A DNA stretch of 48,582 nt, taken from positions 1 to 48,582 of the forward strand of contig JAGQZV010000004.1 in assembly GCA_020435295.1 (NCBI GenBank), written 5' to 3'. A program made the translations under genes and the position numbers. The notes beneath the pieces are model-generated. The model did no database searches. It saw only the letters and a program-made list of their open reading frames with translations, and was not told the DNA's origin. Shown piece after piece: positions 1 to 9,207 of the stretch (position 1 is the first letter of the stretch; every line of letters begins with the position of its first letter). The stretch comes from Bdellovibrionales bacterium. Lineage in GTDB: Bacteria; Bdellovibrionota; FAC87; UBA2466; JACKAF01.

Positions 1-2072
1 GTCGCATCCGTAAAAAGGTTTCCACTGTCGATTACTCTTACTTTGAAAGAGTGCTCTCCCAAATTTGAGTTCTTGGGGACACCTGTTACGATTCCGTCAG
101 TGGTCAGATTTAGCCACGTGGGTTTTCCGGACAAGATCGTGAAGGAAAGTTTCTCGTTCGTGTCTATGTCCCGTACGAAGGGTTTGAGATCTTCGGAATA
201 CAGCGCGTCTTCCTTGGCGCTGGGAAGGCGGACTGGATCGGCGGTCCATTGCGGTTCGTGGTTGGTGTGATCTACCGTGACAATAACAGTGGCCTCTTTG
301 GACGCGCCTGCCTTGTCACTCACTTTCACCACGATGGTGTTTTCACCAATGTTGGACTGTCCGGGAGTTCCCTTTAGTACCCCTTGGGGCGTAATTCCTA
401 GCCAGTTTTCGCCGGAGACTTTCTGGAATAGGAGCGGGTCGTCGGCATCTACGTCCTTTGCATAATTTGCGATCGACTCCTCATAGAGGACGTCTTCTTT
501 TGCCGACAGGCGTATGGGATTCAATACCCAGTACGGTGCATGGTTAACGTGTTTGACTGTGATTTTTACATCGGCAACGGCGTTGTGGCCGGGCTGTCCG
601 TCGGAGACTCGGATGCGGAAGGTTGTTTCCCCCAGATCGTCCTTGGTTGGGGTGCCGCGCAAGTCGCCGTTGGGGGTGATCGTCACCCAGGTACGACCCG
701 TCGAACTCAGTAGTGCGAAAGTAAGTGGATCGCTGTCTGCATCTTCGACGTACGGGGCGAGCGAGCGTGCATACAAGCTATCTTCGGACGCTTCTGGCAA
801 AATTGTAGGATCGGCTTTCCAGCGCGGGGGCGCATTTGTTTTGTCGACCGTTACGATGATGCGCCCGCGGACCTTGTACACCCCGTCCGTTACTTCCGCG
901 GTCCAGGTTTTTGTGCCGCCATCGTTTTGCCCGGGTGTTCCTTCAAAGCTGCCGTCGAGAGTCAAGTTTGCCCACCCGGGACCGTCGACGATACGGAACG
1001 AGAGTTTGTCCCCGTCGGGATCCACGACTGATCGTTGCAGATCCTGTTTGTAGAAAATGCCTGTTCTCGCGCGCGGCAATTCGAGCGGATCGGTTACCCA
1101 CTGTGGCGGGCGGTTCAGATTTTCTATGGTGAACTGGGCCGTGGTGCGTGCCTCAAGGACTTTCCCATTATCAGTGAAAAAGACGCGCAGGCCGACTTGG
1201 GCCTGTGTGCTGCCATCATGTGGCGGTGTACCAGAGAGTAAACCCGAGGAGCTATTGACGGTCACCCAGGTCGGTCCGCTGGTTTTTTCGAAACTTAGGG
1301 GAATTGGTTCGTTGTGAACAACGTGTGCGCGCAAGTCTTGGGCGTAGGGCTCTCCCTGCGTGGCGGTGGGAAGCAGCAGCGGGTTGGCGTCCCACTTGGG
1401 CGCTTGAGCGTCGCCTTTTATCACTTCACCATTGGCGAAGGTCGATGCGGATCCCCCGGAGGGGTGAATCGCGCGAAATACGATGTTTCTAAACTTCCCA
1501 ATATGGGCAGCCTCAGGGACGCCCGAAAGCGTGCCGTTGGCACTTAATTTGAGCCAAGGTGCGTTTTGTGACAATCCGGTTTCGGTGAAGGTCAGCGCAG
1601 TAGAATTATCGGCCGCCGTCACGTGTTGCCGAAGATCCAATTGGAAAGTTGCGCCTTCTTTGATTTCGCCAAGAAAGAGTTCGGCGGGGGCATTTTTCCA
1701 CTCAGGAATGATCTGGACCTGTAGGATGACTTGAGTGGTGTCCGCCTGCTCGCCGTTCCTGCATTGCACGGCTAGATTGAATCGGTGGGCCCCGACGGCA
1801 GAAAGAGGGGCTGTGCCGGTTAACTTTTCGTTGGTTTTGTCTACTGTTAGCCAGCTCGGTGGTGTAGGAGAACCAAATACTCCCCAATCCAAATCCTCAC
1901 CCACTTGGGGATCCGAAAGCAGCGTCCGAAGGCTGATGTTTTGGGCTTTAGACGCCGCAATAGGTAGTGTGACCGGATTCGCGCTAAACTTTGGATCGCA
2001 CGCTGCCGAAGCTTTCTGCGAAAAGCAAAAAACTAATAAAGAAAGCCATACAAGATAAAAACCCCTCTGCAT
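1..2072 (-). CDS. Secreted He_PIG/cadherin-like repeat protein, C-terminus off the window
   Basis: The frame stays open from an ATG at 2072 to the left edge, giving about 690 residues with the C-terminus missing. The first 25 residues form a signal peptide (MQRGFYLVWLSLLVFCF, cleavage near ASA/AC). The mature protein starts CDPKF and continues as about seven units of 85-95 residues. Units typically open with PxWxxxPxxLP and carry an Asp-rich step (DxDxDPLTF), a W, a GTP tripeptide and a closing VxVxD strand. That is the He_PIG/cadherin-like immunoglobulin fold of surface proteins, probably with calcium sites between units. The N-terminal 200 residues clearly match those of the next gene upstream (2368-6312), so the two are tandem paralogues. 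Likely role is surface adhesion or a structural envelope fibre; the ligand is unknown. The missing C-terminus prevents a statement about anchoring. Confidence 0.85.
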   Translation of the reverse strand, partial: MQRGFYLVWLSLLVFCFSQKASAACDPKFSANPVTLPIAASKAQNISLRTLLSDPQVGEDLDWGVFGSPTPPSWLTVDKTNEKLTGTAPLSAVGAHRFNLAVQCRNGEQADTTQVILQVQIIPEWKNAPAELFLGEIKEGATFQLDLRQHVTAADNSTALTFTETGLSQNAPWLKLSANGTLSGVPEAAHIGKFRNIVFRAIHPSGGSASTFANGEVIKGDAQAPKWDANPLLLPTATQGEPYAQDLRAHVVHNEPIPLSFEKTSGPTWVTVNSSSGLLSGTPPHDGSTQAQVGLRVFFTDNGKVLEARTTAQFTIENLNRPPQWVTDPLELPRARTGIFYKQDLQRSVVDPDGDKLSFRIVDGPGWANLTLDGSFEGTPGQNDGGTKTWTAEVTDGVYKVRGRIIVTVDKTNAPPRWKADPTILPEASEDSLYARSLAPYVEDADSDPLTFALLSSTGRTWVTITPNGDLRGTPTKDDLGETTFRIRVSDGQPGHNAVADVKITVKHVNHAPYWVLNPIRLSAKEDVLYEESIANYAKDVDADDPLLFQKVSGENWLGITPQGVLKGTPGQSNIGENTIVVKVSDKAGASKEATVIVTVDHTNHEPQWTADPVRLPSAKEDALYSEDLKPFVRDIDTNEKLSFTILSGKPTWLNLTTDGIVTGVPKNSNLGEHSFKVRVIDSGNLFTDA

Positions 2073-2106
2073 CACCGCCCCCAAACTACAGGTGATCCCA
2101 TTTACT

Positions 2107-2123
2107 CCGACTCTAGAAGTCGG
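2107..2123. repeat. Small hairpin in the leader of the first repeat-protein gene
   Basis: CCGACT (2107-2112) and AGTCGG (2118-2123) form a perfect 6-bp inverted repeat with a 5-base loop, 35 bases upstream of the minus-strand start at 2072. It may be a leader hairpin or an operator; no T-tract follows on the minus strand. The rest of 2073-2332 holds no gene I can support. It contains a run of eight G at 2293-2300. Confidence 0.35.
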
Positions 2124-2332
2124 CTTCATTTTAATGGTAGGTTTCTGTCATCCTTAAGGAAAACCACAAAACCTTGAACAACGGTTAATACGGAAGTTGC
2201 CTCTTACTCAGTTGATTCGTTGCTTCAATCAAAATGGTAGAGGTGTTGCTTCCTCCACCTGACCCCATACTTGCGGCCATTATATGCATGATGGGGGGGG
2301 CACGGCTATTGAAGAAAGGCGAGCAGGCGCGT

Positions 2333-2354
2333 CAAAATGTGGTGCGATGCACCA
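2333..2354 (-). terminator. Probable intrinsic terminator of the large repeat-protein gene
   Basis: Fourteen bases past the TAA at 2368, the minus strand reads TGGTGC-ATC-GCACCA followed by CATTTTG. This is a 6-bp stem with a tight loop and a short T-run. It would separate the transcript of 2368-6312 from the paralogue at 1-2072. Confidence 0.5.
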
Positions 2355-2367
2355 TTCCAGGGTGTGC

Positions 2368-5300
2368 TTAGCGTGATAGCGCGACGCGTTTTGTTTTCTG
2401 GTCGGTGAAGTATTCGATAACTAGATAGTCATCCGGGCTAAGCTCATCGACATCGATGTTGTTCCAGTGAATGAGCACCGACGGCGGGCTGGCTTTGTAG
2501 CTCCACTGATCCGTGGGTTGATTTGTGTTCCCCGTGAGAACTTTGCCGGCCAGCGTTATGGTGATTTTTGCGGGATCGTTTGGTGGTGGGTTCAGAGTGA
2601 ACTCCTTTTTGGCGTAGATATATGCCCGGGTAATTACTGTTTTCGCGTAATCTTTGAGGATGGCGCCCATAGAGTAGTTCCAGTCCTCGCCGTGATAGTT
2701 TTTTCCGCCCGTAGCGTTTACCACCACACTGTAGGCGTTGGCGGGGCCGGCCTGACTAGGCTTGATCGAACTCAGGGAAGAATCACGGGGGGTAATTCTA
2801 GAGACGTGGTAAGGCTTTTTCTTGGCGGCGTGCAGACTCATGAACCTGTTTGCAAATCCGTCGGGTGTTTGGCTGGACGTAAAGTAGCGGTAGTGGTCCC
2901 TTTGGCAGGTGGCGATGAGCACGTCCATAGGCACCTGATCCACGAAGTAGTCCCGCTCGTAAATTTGGCTAAAGCCTTTTATTCGATCGTAGAACCGCTG
3001 CATCGACCACAGCGGAGTGCTCAAACAGTTGTCCGTCCAGTATTCGTTGTTAAATGAAAAGCTATCGGGCTGCGTTCTATTACGGAAATCTTGAATGTGA
3101 TCCCTATCCCAGCGCAGCAGCATGTCTCCCTGGTAATTCATTGTGGGCGAACCATCGAAATTTCTGGCATCGGAGGAAATAAGAATTCCTGTATGGTGGA
3201 TGTCGGCGTCGTTAAGGACATTGTAGTAGTGATCAATGCAACAACCGAGAGATGAGACAAGATTTCCGCTGTAGTCAGAAAGGTCCAGCACCCACAGGTT
3301 TTCAACTTTAGCGCCTGCTACCGGATCGCCGATGCGAATGCGCCGCTCCTGTTTACCCTGTAGCACCCTGAGGCGAATCTCCGTAAAAGCGCCTAGCTGC
3401 GCATTGCGTGCCTCCATTTGGAAGGTATGCAATCCAAGATCGCCCGCGGAAGGGGTACCCGCGATACAGCCGTTTACTTTGCAGGTGGCAAAGCCCGGCT
3501 GCCCGGTGCAGCTAAATGTCAGCGGTTCATTCTGCGGATCCTTGGCAAAGCCACTTACACAATGCTCAAAGGGTTCATCAACACGGGCGATGAGTTCAAT
3601 AGGGTTCTTGGTCCAGTAAGGGGGATCAAGTTTTTTCAGTACTCGAATAGAAGCCTGTCCGTCCACTTGGTAGGTACCGTCTGAGACGCGAAAGTGGAAA
3701 ATGTGGTCGCCCACATCCTTGCGTTTGGGTGAAAGCGTGAGCGTACAGTTTCCTGTGAGGCTGACCCAGTCGAAGGCATCAAGAGGTGTACACAACAACG
3801 GATCGTTGTCAGGGTCTTTGATCTTTCCGGTGCTTACCCAATTCTCTGTCAGGTTCTCATTTTCAAACATGATGTAAGCGATTTCCGGATCGATGACTGG
3901 GGGCTGGGCTCCTGGTAATACTTCACCCACGCCGTTTACTGGCACCGAGACAGTGCCGTCGTTGACTACTAGAATGGTGGTGAAAGAGCCGATGTCTGCT
4001 TTGGATGGTATACCGGTTACGATTCCGTCCGCCGAAACCTGTAGCCATGCCGGACCGGCACCTGCTTGTTTGGAGAAGGTGAGAGCGTCATTGTCATCAT
4101 CCACCACGTAGGGCTTGATGTCGACGTGCAAGTTCTCCCCGACGCGTACTTTTCCCAGCGGGATGGGGTTGCGCGTCCAGCGTGGGGGGGCATTCACTTT
4201 GAGTACGGTGATTTGGACCGTGACGTCTGCGAACTCTCCCTTAGGATCGCTGACTCGCGCCTTAAATGTTTTTGTCCCGACGTCGGTGCGTTCGGGAGTG
4301 CCCCATACAGCTCCGCTGTCGCGTACGTTTAGCCAACTAACTTCTGCCGCATTTACTTTTACGAAAGTTAGCGGATCGTTATCGGCATCGATAGCGTAAC
4401 TGGCTAGGCTTTGGTTGTAGGCTTTTCCCTCTGTTGCATCCGGGAGAATAATGGGGTTTTTTGTCCACGCCGGTTTGTGGTTGATATCAATGACGATGAC
4501 GGTGACCGTTGCTTCATCGTATAGGCCACCTTTATCCGTAACGCGTACAATGAATTGGTTCTCGCCTACGTTTGCTTGCTTCGGAGTTCCGCCGAAGTTG
4601 GTTCCATCAGGGGTGACGGTTGCCCAGTTGGAAGGAGGGTTTGCGGAACGAATTTCAAACGTTAGCTGTTCGTCCGGATCGGAATCCACGACGAAACGGG
4701 CGATATTTTCGGCGAGCAATTGATCCTCGTTGACCTGGAAAACGGGATCGAGAATCCAACGAGGAGCGTGATTTGTTTTGTCGATAAGTACCAGCACTTC
4801 GGCGTCGTCGAAGTGGCCCGGGTTGCCGTCAGCGACACGGATGGTGAATTTCTGCAGCCCCACGTCGTCTTTGGTAGGCGTGCCGACTAGGGCCCCACTG
4901 CTGTTTACGCTAGCCCAACTCGGGCCGCTTAAGATAGTAAAAGCCAAAGGATCGTTGTCTGGATCCGTTGCGTGGGTTTTGAGATCCTGCGAATAAAATT
5001 GGTCCTCTTTCCCGTCAGGTAACACCGTGGGTTTAACGAGCCAGTGGGGGGGCTCGTTTGACTTGATTACTTTTACGATGACCGTGGCTCTATCGGTGGC
5101 CCCATCGGGGTCGCGTACCTCGACGGTCCACTTGTTCTCTCCGACGTTGCTTTTTGCGGGGGTCCCGGAAAACTTGCCGTCGGTAGTGAGCTTGGCCCAT
5201 GTGGGGCCGTCCACGATCGTGAAGCTCAAGGTGTCGTTGTCTGCGTCACTTACTGCGGATGCGAGGTTTTGCACCGGATAGCTGACGCCCGTGAAAGCGT

Positions 5301-6312
5301 CGGGGAGCAGAATCGGATCGCTTAGCCACTCTGGTGCGTGATTCACCTTTAGTACGTTGAATTCGAAAATGGTCTCATCTGCGTAGGTGTTGCCATCTTC
5401 TACGAAAAAGACCCGAGCGCGTAAGGAAACGTGGCCTACATCGGTGCGTGTGGGAGTGCCAGTCAGACGACCTGTCGAGGTGTCCATTTGGAGCCAGGTG
5501 GGTCCCGACAGGCGTTCAAACTGCAGCGGGTTTTGTTCTGCGCTGACGACATAGAGCGCGGTGGGCTCGTCATAGTGAACGCCTTCATTCACGTCGGGAA
5601 GCGAAATCGGATTCTTCGTCCATTTCGGTGGCTTGACGTATTTCTGTACTGTGCCGTTGGCGTGGGTTTCCGCGCTTCCGCCTGAGGGGTGAGTGGCCGT
5701 GAAAACGATTCCGCTAAACGCTCCGACGAGTGAGTGATCCATGGTCCAAGGTGGTGTTCCGTGAAGTCTTCCGCTCGATTCCAGAACGAGCCAGGGGGCG
5801 TTTTGTTCTAAGCCGGTCGCTGTGAATGTGACGTTCGGGTTATTGTCCGCCGTAGTGATGTGATCCTTCAGGTTGATATCCAAAGTTCCGTCTTCGGGGA
5901 TGTCTCCCAAGAAGAGCTCGTTCGGAGCGTTTTTCCACTTGGGGACGATAAGAACGTGAATTCGTATTTGTGCAAAGGCGCCGTTGTCCCCACACTGCAC
6001 GCTGAGATTGAAGCTGTGGGTGCCGGAATCGTTGACGGTAGGTGTCCCGCGAAGCGTTTCGCCCGGGGCGGGGATGGGTTCTAGCCACGCGGGGGGAGCC
6101 GCACCAAAGGTGGCCCAGTCCAGCGCCTCACCGGGGAGCGGATCAACGAGCAGCGACCGCAGCCCTACTTCGAATAATTCGCCAGCAGCGGTGTTTAGAT
6201 TGAATTCAGTCGTGGTGAACTTGGGATCGCATACGGCCTCTGCTCTGGCCGAGAGGCCCCAGCAGAGGTTTAATAACGCCAACACTACTCCCAGGCGAGA
6301 AATGGTGCGCAT
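2368..6312 (-). CDS. Giant secreted He_PIG/cadherin-like repeat protein with VWA-like C-terminal module
   Basis: This encodes 1314 residues. The ATG at 6312 follows AAGGA at 7-base spacing. A signal peptide (residues 1-25, LCWGLSARAEA) is followed by CDPKF and about ten units of 85-100 residues. Units open with PxWxxNPIxLPD and contain DxDNDPLTF, SGxxW, GTP and VRVxD, which fits the He_PIG/cadherin-like family. From about residue 985 the repeats stop. A roughly 330-residue tail has the layout of a VWA domain plus extension seen in deltaproteobacterial surface proteins: a hydrophobic strand ending in DLSDYSG, then HTGILISSD, then a beta-rich end (ITITLAGK, DQWSY, YLVIEYF). The metal site is degenerate, because DxSxS reads DLSDYS. 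Likely a surface adhesin or envelope scaffold. The tandem paralogue lies downstream at 1-2072. VWA assignment is inference from pattern. Confidence 0.85.
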   Translation of the reverse strand: MRTISRLGVVLALLNLCWGLSARAEAVCDPKFTTTEFNLNTAAGELFEVGLRSLLVDPLPGEALDWATFGAAPPAWLEPIPAPGETLRGTPTVNDSGTHSFNLSVQCGDNGAFAQIRIHVLIVPKWKNAPNELFLGDIPEDGTLDINLKDHITTADNNPNVTFTATGLEQNAPWLVLESSGRLHGTPPWTMDHSLVGAFSGIVFTATHPSGGSAETHANGTVQKYVKPPKWTKNPISLPDVNEGVHYDEPTALYVVSAEQNPLQFERLSGPTWLQMDTSTGRLTGTPTRTDVGHVSLRARVFFVEDGNTYADETIFEFNVLKVNHAPEWLSDPILLPDAFTGVSYPVQNLASAVSDADNDTLSFTIVDGPTWAKLTTDGKFSGTPAKSNVGENKWTVEVRDPDGATDRATVIVKVIKSNEPPHWLVKPTVLPDGKEDQFYSQDLKTHATDPDNDPLAFTILSGPSWASVNSSGALVGTPTKDDVGLQKFTIRVADGNPGHFDDAEVLVLIDKTNHAPRWILDPVFQVNEDQLLAENIARFVVDSDPDEQLTFEIRSANPPSNWATVTPDGTNFGGTPKQANVGENQFIVRVTDKGGLYDEATVTVIVIDINHKPAWTKNPIILPDATEGKAYNQSLASYAIDADNDPLTFVKVNAAEVSWLNVRDSGAVWGTPERTDVGTKTFKARVSDPKGEFADVTVQITVLKVNAPPRWTRNPIPLGKVRVGENLHVDIKPYVVDDDNDALTFSKQAGAGPAWLQVSADGIVTGIPSKADIGSFTTILVVNDGTVSVPVNGVGEVLPGAQPPVIDPEIAYIMFENENLTENWVSTGKIKDPDNDPLLCTPLDAFDWVSLTGNCTLTLSPKRKDVGDHIFHFRVSDGTYQVDGQASIRVLKKLDPPYWTKNPIELIARVDEPFEHCVSGFAKDPQNEPLTFSCTGQPGFATCKVNGCIAGTPSAGDLGLHTFQMEARNAQLGAFTEIRLRVLQGKQERRIRIGDPVAGAKVENLWVLDLSDYSGNLVSSLGCCIDHYYNVLNDADIHHTGILISSDARNFDGSPTMNYQGDMLLRWDRDHIQDFRNRTQPDSFSFNNEYWTDNCLSTPLWSMQRFYDRIKGFSQIYERDYFVDQVPMDVLIATCQRDHYRYFTSSQTPDGFANRFMSLHAAKKKPYHVSRITPRDSSLSSIKPSQAGPANAYSVVVNATGGKNYHGEDWNYSMGAILKDYAKTVITRAYIYAKKEFTLNPPPNDPAKITITLAGKVLTGNTNQPTDQWSYKASPPSVLIHWNNIDVDELSPDDYLVIEYFTDQKTKRVALSR

Positions 6313-6482
6313 CGTCGATTCCTTTTTTTTGAAACGATCTAAGTAAGTCGTGAGTATTCGAAGTATGTCTATTCTATCAGTGCATACGGAGAGTTTGCGT
6401 CGAAAGTGTAGAAATATTGTTACTGACGGTTAAGGCTTTGTTCCGCGACTTGGAACGCCGAGGGGTGAAACGTTGGGGGAAT

Positions 6483-6545
6483 CGCCTAGCCCCTTGTGTA
6501 GACGCATTCCGCCGCCGCGCAACGCGTTATATAAAGGGCTAGGCG
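6483..6545. repeat. 10-bp inverted repeat around a 43-base spacer
   Basis: CGCCTAGCCC (6483-6492) and GGGCTAGGCG (6536-6545) are perfect inverted arms. The spacer contains ACGC and GCGT that could pair further inside. It starts nine bases after the TAA of the 186-residue gene and may act as a transcript end or stability element for it. It lacks a T-tract, so a mobile-element remnant is also possible. The rest of 6313-6482 holds the leader and presumably the promoter of the giant gene at 6312; I see no gene there. Confidence 0.5.
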
Positions 6546-6553
6546 AGGAGAAT

Positions 6554-7114
6554 TTAAGGCAGTTTTAGGTCCTTAAAAGCTTTGTCGTTGGGACAGTTTT
6601 CATCGAGAAAACTAATGAGCCACTCCACCTCTTTTCCTTCGCGTTTGGACTCGTTCGCGGCGGCGGTGTAGAGCTGGATGATTTTTGGAACCGTATAGAC
6701 AACTTTTTCGCCAGCCGCTTCCGTGGTGACTAGTTCTAGTTTCACAGCCGCGTAACGAATGCTGGGTTCAAGGGCTTGGGCAAGAGGGGACGTGGTTTCC
6801 TGCAGCTTTGCGGCCACATCGATTTTCGCTTTGATCTCGTCCAAGTTCTCCCATTGCGCTTTTTTGCTTTTTGTCGTCGTGACATGAAACTCTTTATCGT
6901 CCAAGTCGTGGTTCACCATGACAATGCCTTCGGTGTAGAGCTGGCAGCTGGAGGAGGGGTGAGCCGGGTGAGTCCCGTTGATCCCTAGATCACCAATAAT
7001 TTTTATCAGTAGGGGACGGTTTGGTTCTTTCTGCTTTTCTTTTTGTTCCGCTTCTTGCGCAAATGTGGAACTGGATAGTAGGAAGACACAGAGCAAGCCA
7101 CCCAGGAATCTCAT
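6554..7114 (-). CDS. Small exported protein, function unknown
   Basis: This encodes 186 residues with a clear signal peptide (MRFLGGLLCVFLLSSSTFA, cleavage before QEAEQ). A short charged Lys/Glu linker follows, then a soluble domain. The mature protein has two cysteines: one in the first third (SSSCQLY) and one near the end (DENCP). They could form a disulphide in the periplasm. I recognise no family motif. It is a monocistronic-looking gene between the giant repeat protein and another small exported protein, and is followed by a long inverted repeat at 6483-6545. Confidence 0.7.
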   Translation of the reverse strand: MRFLGGLLCVFLLSSSTFAQEAEQKEKQKEPNRPLLIKIIGDLGINGTHPAHPSSSCQLYTEGIVMVNHDLDDKEFHVTTTKSKKAQWENLDEIKAKIDVAAKLQETTSPLAQALEPSIRYAAVKLELVTTEAAGEKVVYTVPKIIQLYTAAANESKREGKEVEWLISFLDENCPNDKAFKDLKLP

Positions 7115-7260
7115 TGGAACTCCTTCTCAAAAATTACTTCAGTTGTGTTCGAGGTTTTTGAGCCGCCCCTAAACCCCAAACCATGATTAACAACTGTAGT
7201 AATGCATAGCGACAACGTGAACGCAAGAGGAATTGCGCGTTGTGCCAAGATGGAGTGCGT

Positions 7261-7842
7261 CTACTTGCGTGTGGCCCCGGGTGCGAGGATGGGTAGCTCC
7301 GCGCTGGTTGGGGTGCCGCCGCCCATCCCTACGGCGCCCGCATAAGGGATTTCCAAAGAATCGCAGGAATTGCCCGCACAGATGGAAAAACCCTGCACGC
7401 GTCTGCCAATTTGCTCAACGTAGATGGTCTGTTCAATGTAGTAGCCCTCGGGAGTCAGAACCCACTCCTTTCTGGGAATGCGGGTTCGGATTCGCTCGCT
7501 AAAGACGATCCGCATGCCGGCGATGTGTTTTTCGTAACGACCATTGGTGTGGGTTTCCCACACTTTGTCCATAGTTACGACTCGATCGCCATCTGTTGTT
7601 TTTCCCTGAGTGTCTATTGGCAACTGGACGTGGCAGTTGGTGAGGTTCACCGTGGTTCCGGTGACGTCACCGCTTTCTTTGGCGATAAAATCCAAGTGTT
7701 GCTGGATACGTGGTTCGACAGTGGTGATGTCCCTCCACGCGGTCTGAGCGAATTCGGCGTCCTTGCAGGTGGAAGTTTTCCAAGCCGCGTTGGCGTTCAC
7801 GCAACAAGTAATGAGTAAAAGGCCCCAAAAAACAGACTTCAT
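7261..7842 (-). CDS. Exported protein, function unknown
   Basis: I place the start at the ATG at 7842 rather than the in-frame codon at 7866. It sits directly after a GGAGGGGAG ribosome site and opens a proper signal peptide (MKSVFWGLLLITCCVNANA). The protein has 193 residues. Four cysteines remain in the mature part (STCKD, TNCHV, SICAGNSCDS), consistent with two disulphides. A polar, strand-rich middle is followed by a Gly/Pro-rich tail. No family is recognised. It lies 73 bases downstream of asnS with no obvious terminator between, so it could be the last gene of the sec-asnS transcript. Confidence 0.7.
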   Translation of the reverse strand: MKSVFWGLLLITCCVNANAAWKTSTCKDAEFAQTAWRDITTVEPRIQQHLDFIAKESGDVTGTTVNLTNCHVQLPIDTQGKTTDGDRVVTMDKVWETHTNGRYEKHIAGMRIVFSERIRTRIPRKEWVLTPEGYYIEQTIYVEQIGRRVQGFSICAGNSCDSLEIPYAGAVGMGGGTPTSAELPILAPGATRK

Positions 7843-7915
7843 CTCCCCTCCAATCTCGCTCAGCATTACGGGGAGTGGCGGACGGCGTCAAGGAGCATCG
7901 AGTCTAGCCTAGTGC

Positions 7916-9205
7916 CTACGGTTCAAGCCGGTACATCATGCGCGGGAACGCGGCTGTTTCCCTCAGGTGGTCAAGTCCGCAGATCCACGAAAGCGTGCGC
8001 TCAACCCCGAGTCCAAAGCCGGCGTGGGGAACCGATCCGTAGCGGCGCAGATCCAAGTACCACTCGAAAGGTTCTAGGGGCAGCCCTTGCTCCTTTAGGC
8101 GCTTCACAAGGGTTTCGTAGTCGTCCTCTCTTTGGGAGCCACCGATGATTTCTCCGTAGCCCTCAGGAGCGATGCAGTCCATCGCCAAGGCCAGCTCTGG
8201 ATTCTGCGGATCTCGTTTCATGTAGAAGGCTTTGATTTTGGCCGGGTAACGGTGAATGAAGACGGGACGATCAAAGCTTTCGCCGATGATTGTTTCCTCC
8301 GGAGCCCCGAAGTCATCTCCGAATTGGACCGATTGCCCTTTTGCTTTTAGGAGTTCGACCGCTTCCGTGTAGGAAATTTTAGGGAACGGCGCTTTTACGT
8401 TCTGTAGTTTCGTTGTGTCGCGCTCAAGAGTCTGGAGTTCCACGGCGCACTCTTTTAGGACTCGCTGGATTGTGAATTCCAAAAAGCGCTCCGCCAGAGC
8501 CATGTCATCTTCAAGGTCGAAGTAGGCGGCTTCCGGTTCGACCATCCAAAACTCAGTCAGGTGGCGACGCGTCTTGCTCTTTTCCGCACGGAACGTTGGG
8601 CCAAAACAATAGACTTTGCCAAGCGCCATGGCGGCGGCTTCCGCATAGAGTTGCCCACTCTGGGAGAGGTAGGCCTTTTGGTCAAAGTACTCAGTTTCAA
8701 AAAGGGTCGACGTCCCTTCGCACGCATTCGGGGTGAAGATGGGCGAATCTACTAGGGCAAATCCTTCCTGAAAGAAAAAGTCGCGAATGGCGCGTATGTA
8801 GCTGTCCCGGATGCGAAGAATCGCCGACGGGCGTTTGCTGCGTAACCAGAGATGGCGCTTGGAGAGCAGGAAGTCTATGCCGTGATCCTTCTTTCCCAGC
8901 GGGTATTCCTCGGCCACATGAAAAACCTTTAGGTCTGATAACTCCAGTTCCACACCAATGGGAGATCTCTTGTCTTCCTTGACGAGGCCCGTGATGGAGA
9001 GACTTGTCTCCTGCGTTAGTTTTTCAAAGTTCTCGAGCACGGACTCAGGTACGTTGCCCTTAACAATTACTGCTTGGATTATGCCGGTGCCATCTCTAAA
9101 GATGAGAAACTTGATTTTTCCAGAACTGCGCTTGTTGTAGACCCAACCCTTGAGCGTTACCGTCTCACCAATGTGCCGATTTAGCTTGGAGATGCAAAGA
9201 TCCAC
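7916..9205 (-). CDS. asnS: Asparagine--tRNA ligase
   Basis: This 429-residue class II synthetase charges tRNA(Asn) in the cytoplasm. The N-terminal OB-fold anticodon domain ([18 protein letters not shown]) is followed by the catalytic core. Motif 1 lies around [17 protein letters not shown], motif 2 at [19 protein letters not shown], and motif 3 at [10 protein letters not shown]. The stretches [15 protein letters not shown] and [12 protein letters not shown] are typical of AsnRS and separate it from AspRS and LysRS. Length matches the family. Translation starts at GTG (9205), three bases after the secF stop, with an AGGAG site inside the end of secF. It is therefore the last core gene of the tgt-yajC-secD-secF-asnS operon. 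Confidence 0.95.
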   Translation of the reverse strand: MDLCISKLNRHIGETVTLKGWVYNKRSSGKIKFLIFRDGTGIIQAVIVKGNVPESVLENFEKLTQETSLSITGLVKEDKRSPIGVELELSDLKVFHVAEEYPLGKKDHGIDFLLSKRHLWLRSKRPSAILRIRDSYIRAIRDFFFQEGFALVDSPIFTPNACEGTSTLFETEYFDQKAYLSQSGQLYAEAAAMALGKVYCFGPTFRAEKSKTRRHLTEFWMVEPEAAYFDLEDDMALAERFLEFTIQRVLKECAVELQTLERDTTKLQNVKAPFPKISYTEAVELLKAKGQSVQFGDDFGAPEETIIGESFDRPVFIHRYPAKIKAFYMKRDPQNPELALAMDCIAPEGYGEIIGGSQREDDYETLVKRLKEQGLPLEPFEWYLDLRRYGSVPHAGFGLGVERTLSWICGLDHLRETAAFPRMMYRLEP

Positions 9206-9207
9206 GC

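Noticed and set aside
1-6312. Regular repeats that could suggest a CRISPR or satellite array
   Set aside because: The period is about 270-300 bases, the units are diverged, and they keep the reading frame, so they are protein-domain repeats.
1-6346. Many plus-strand open frames of 60-200 codons across the repeat proteins
   Set aside because: They are mirror images of the minus-strand repeat genes. They recur with the repeat period and have no ribosome sites or signal peptides.
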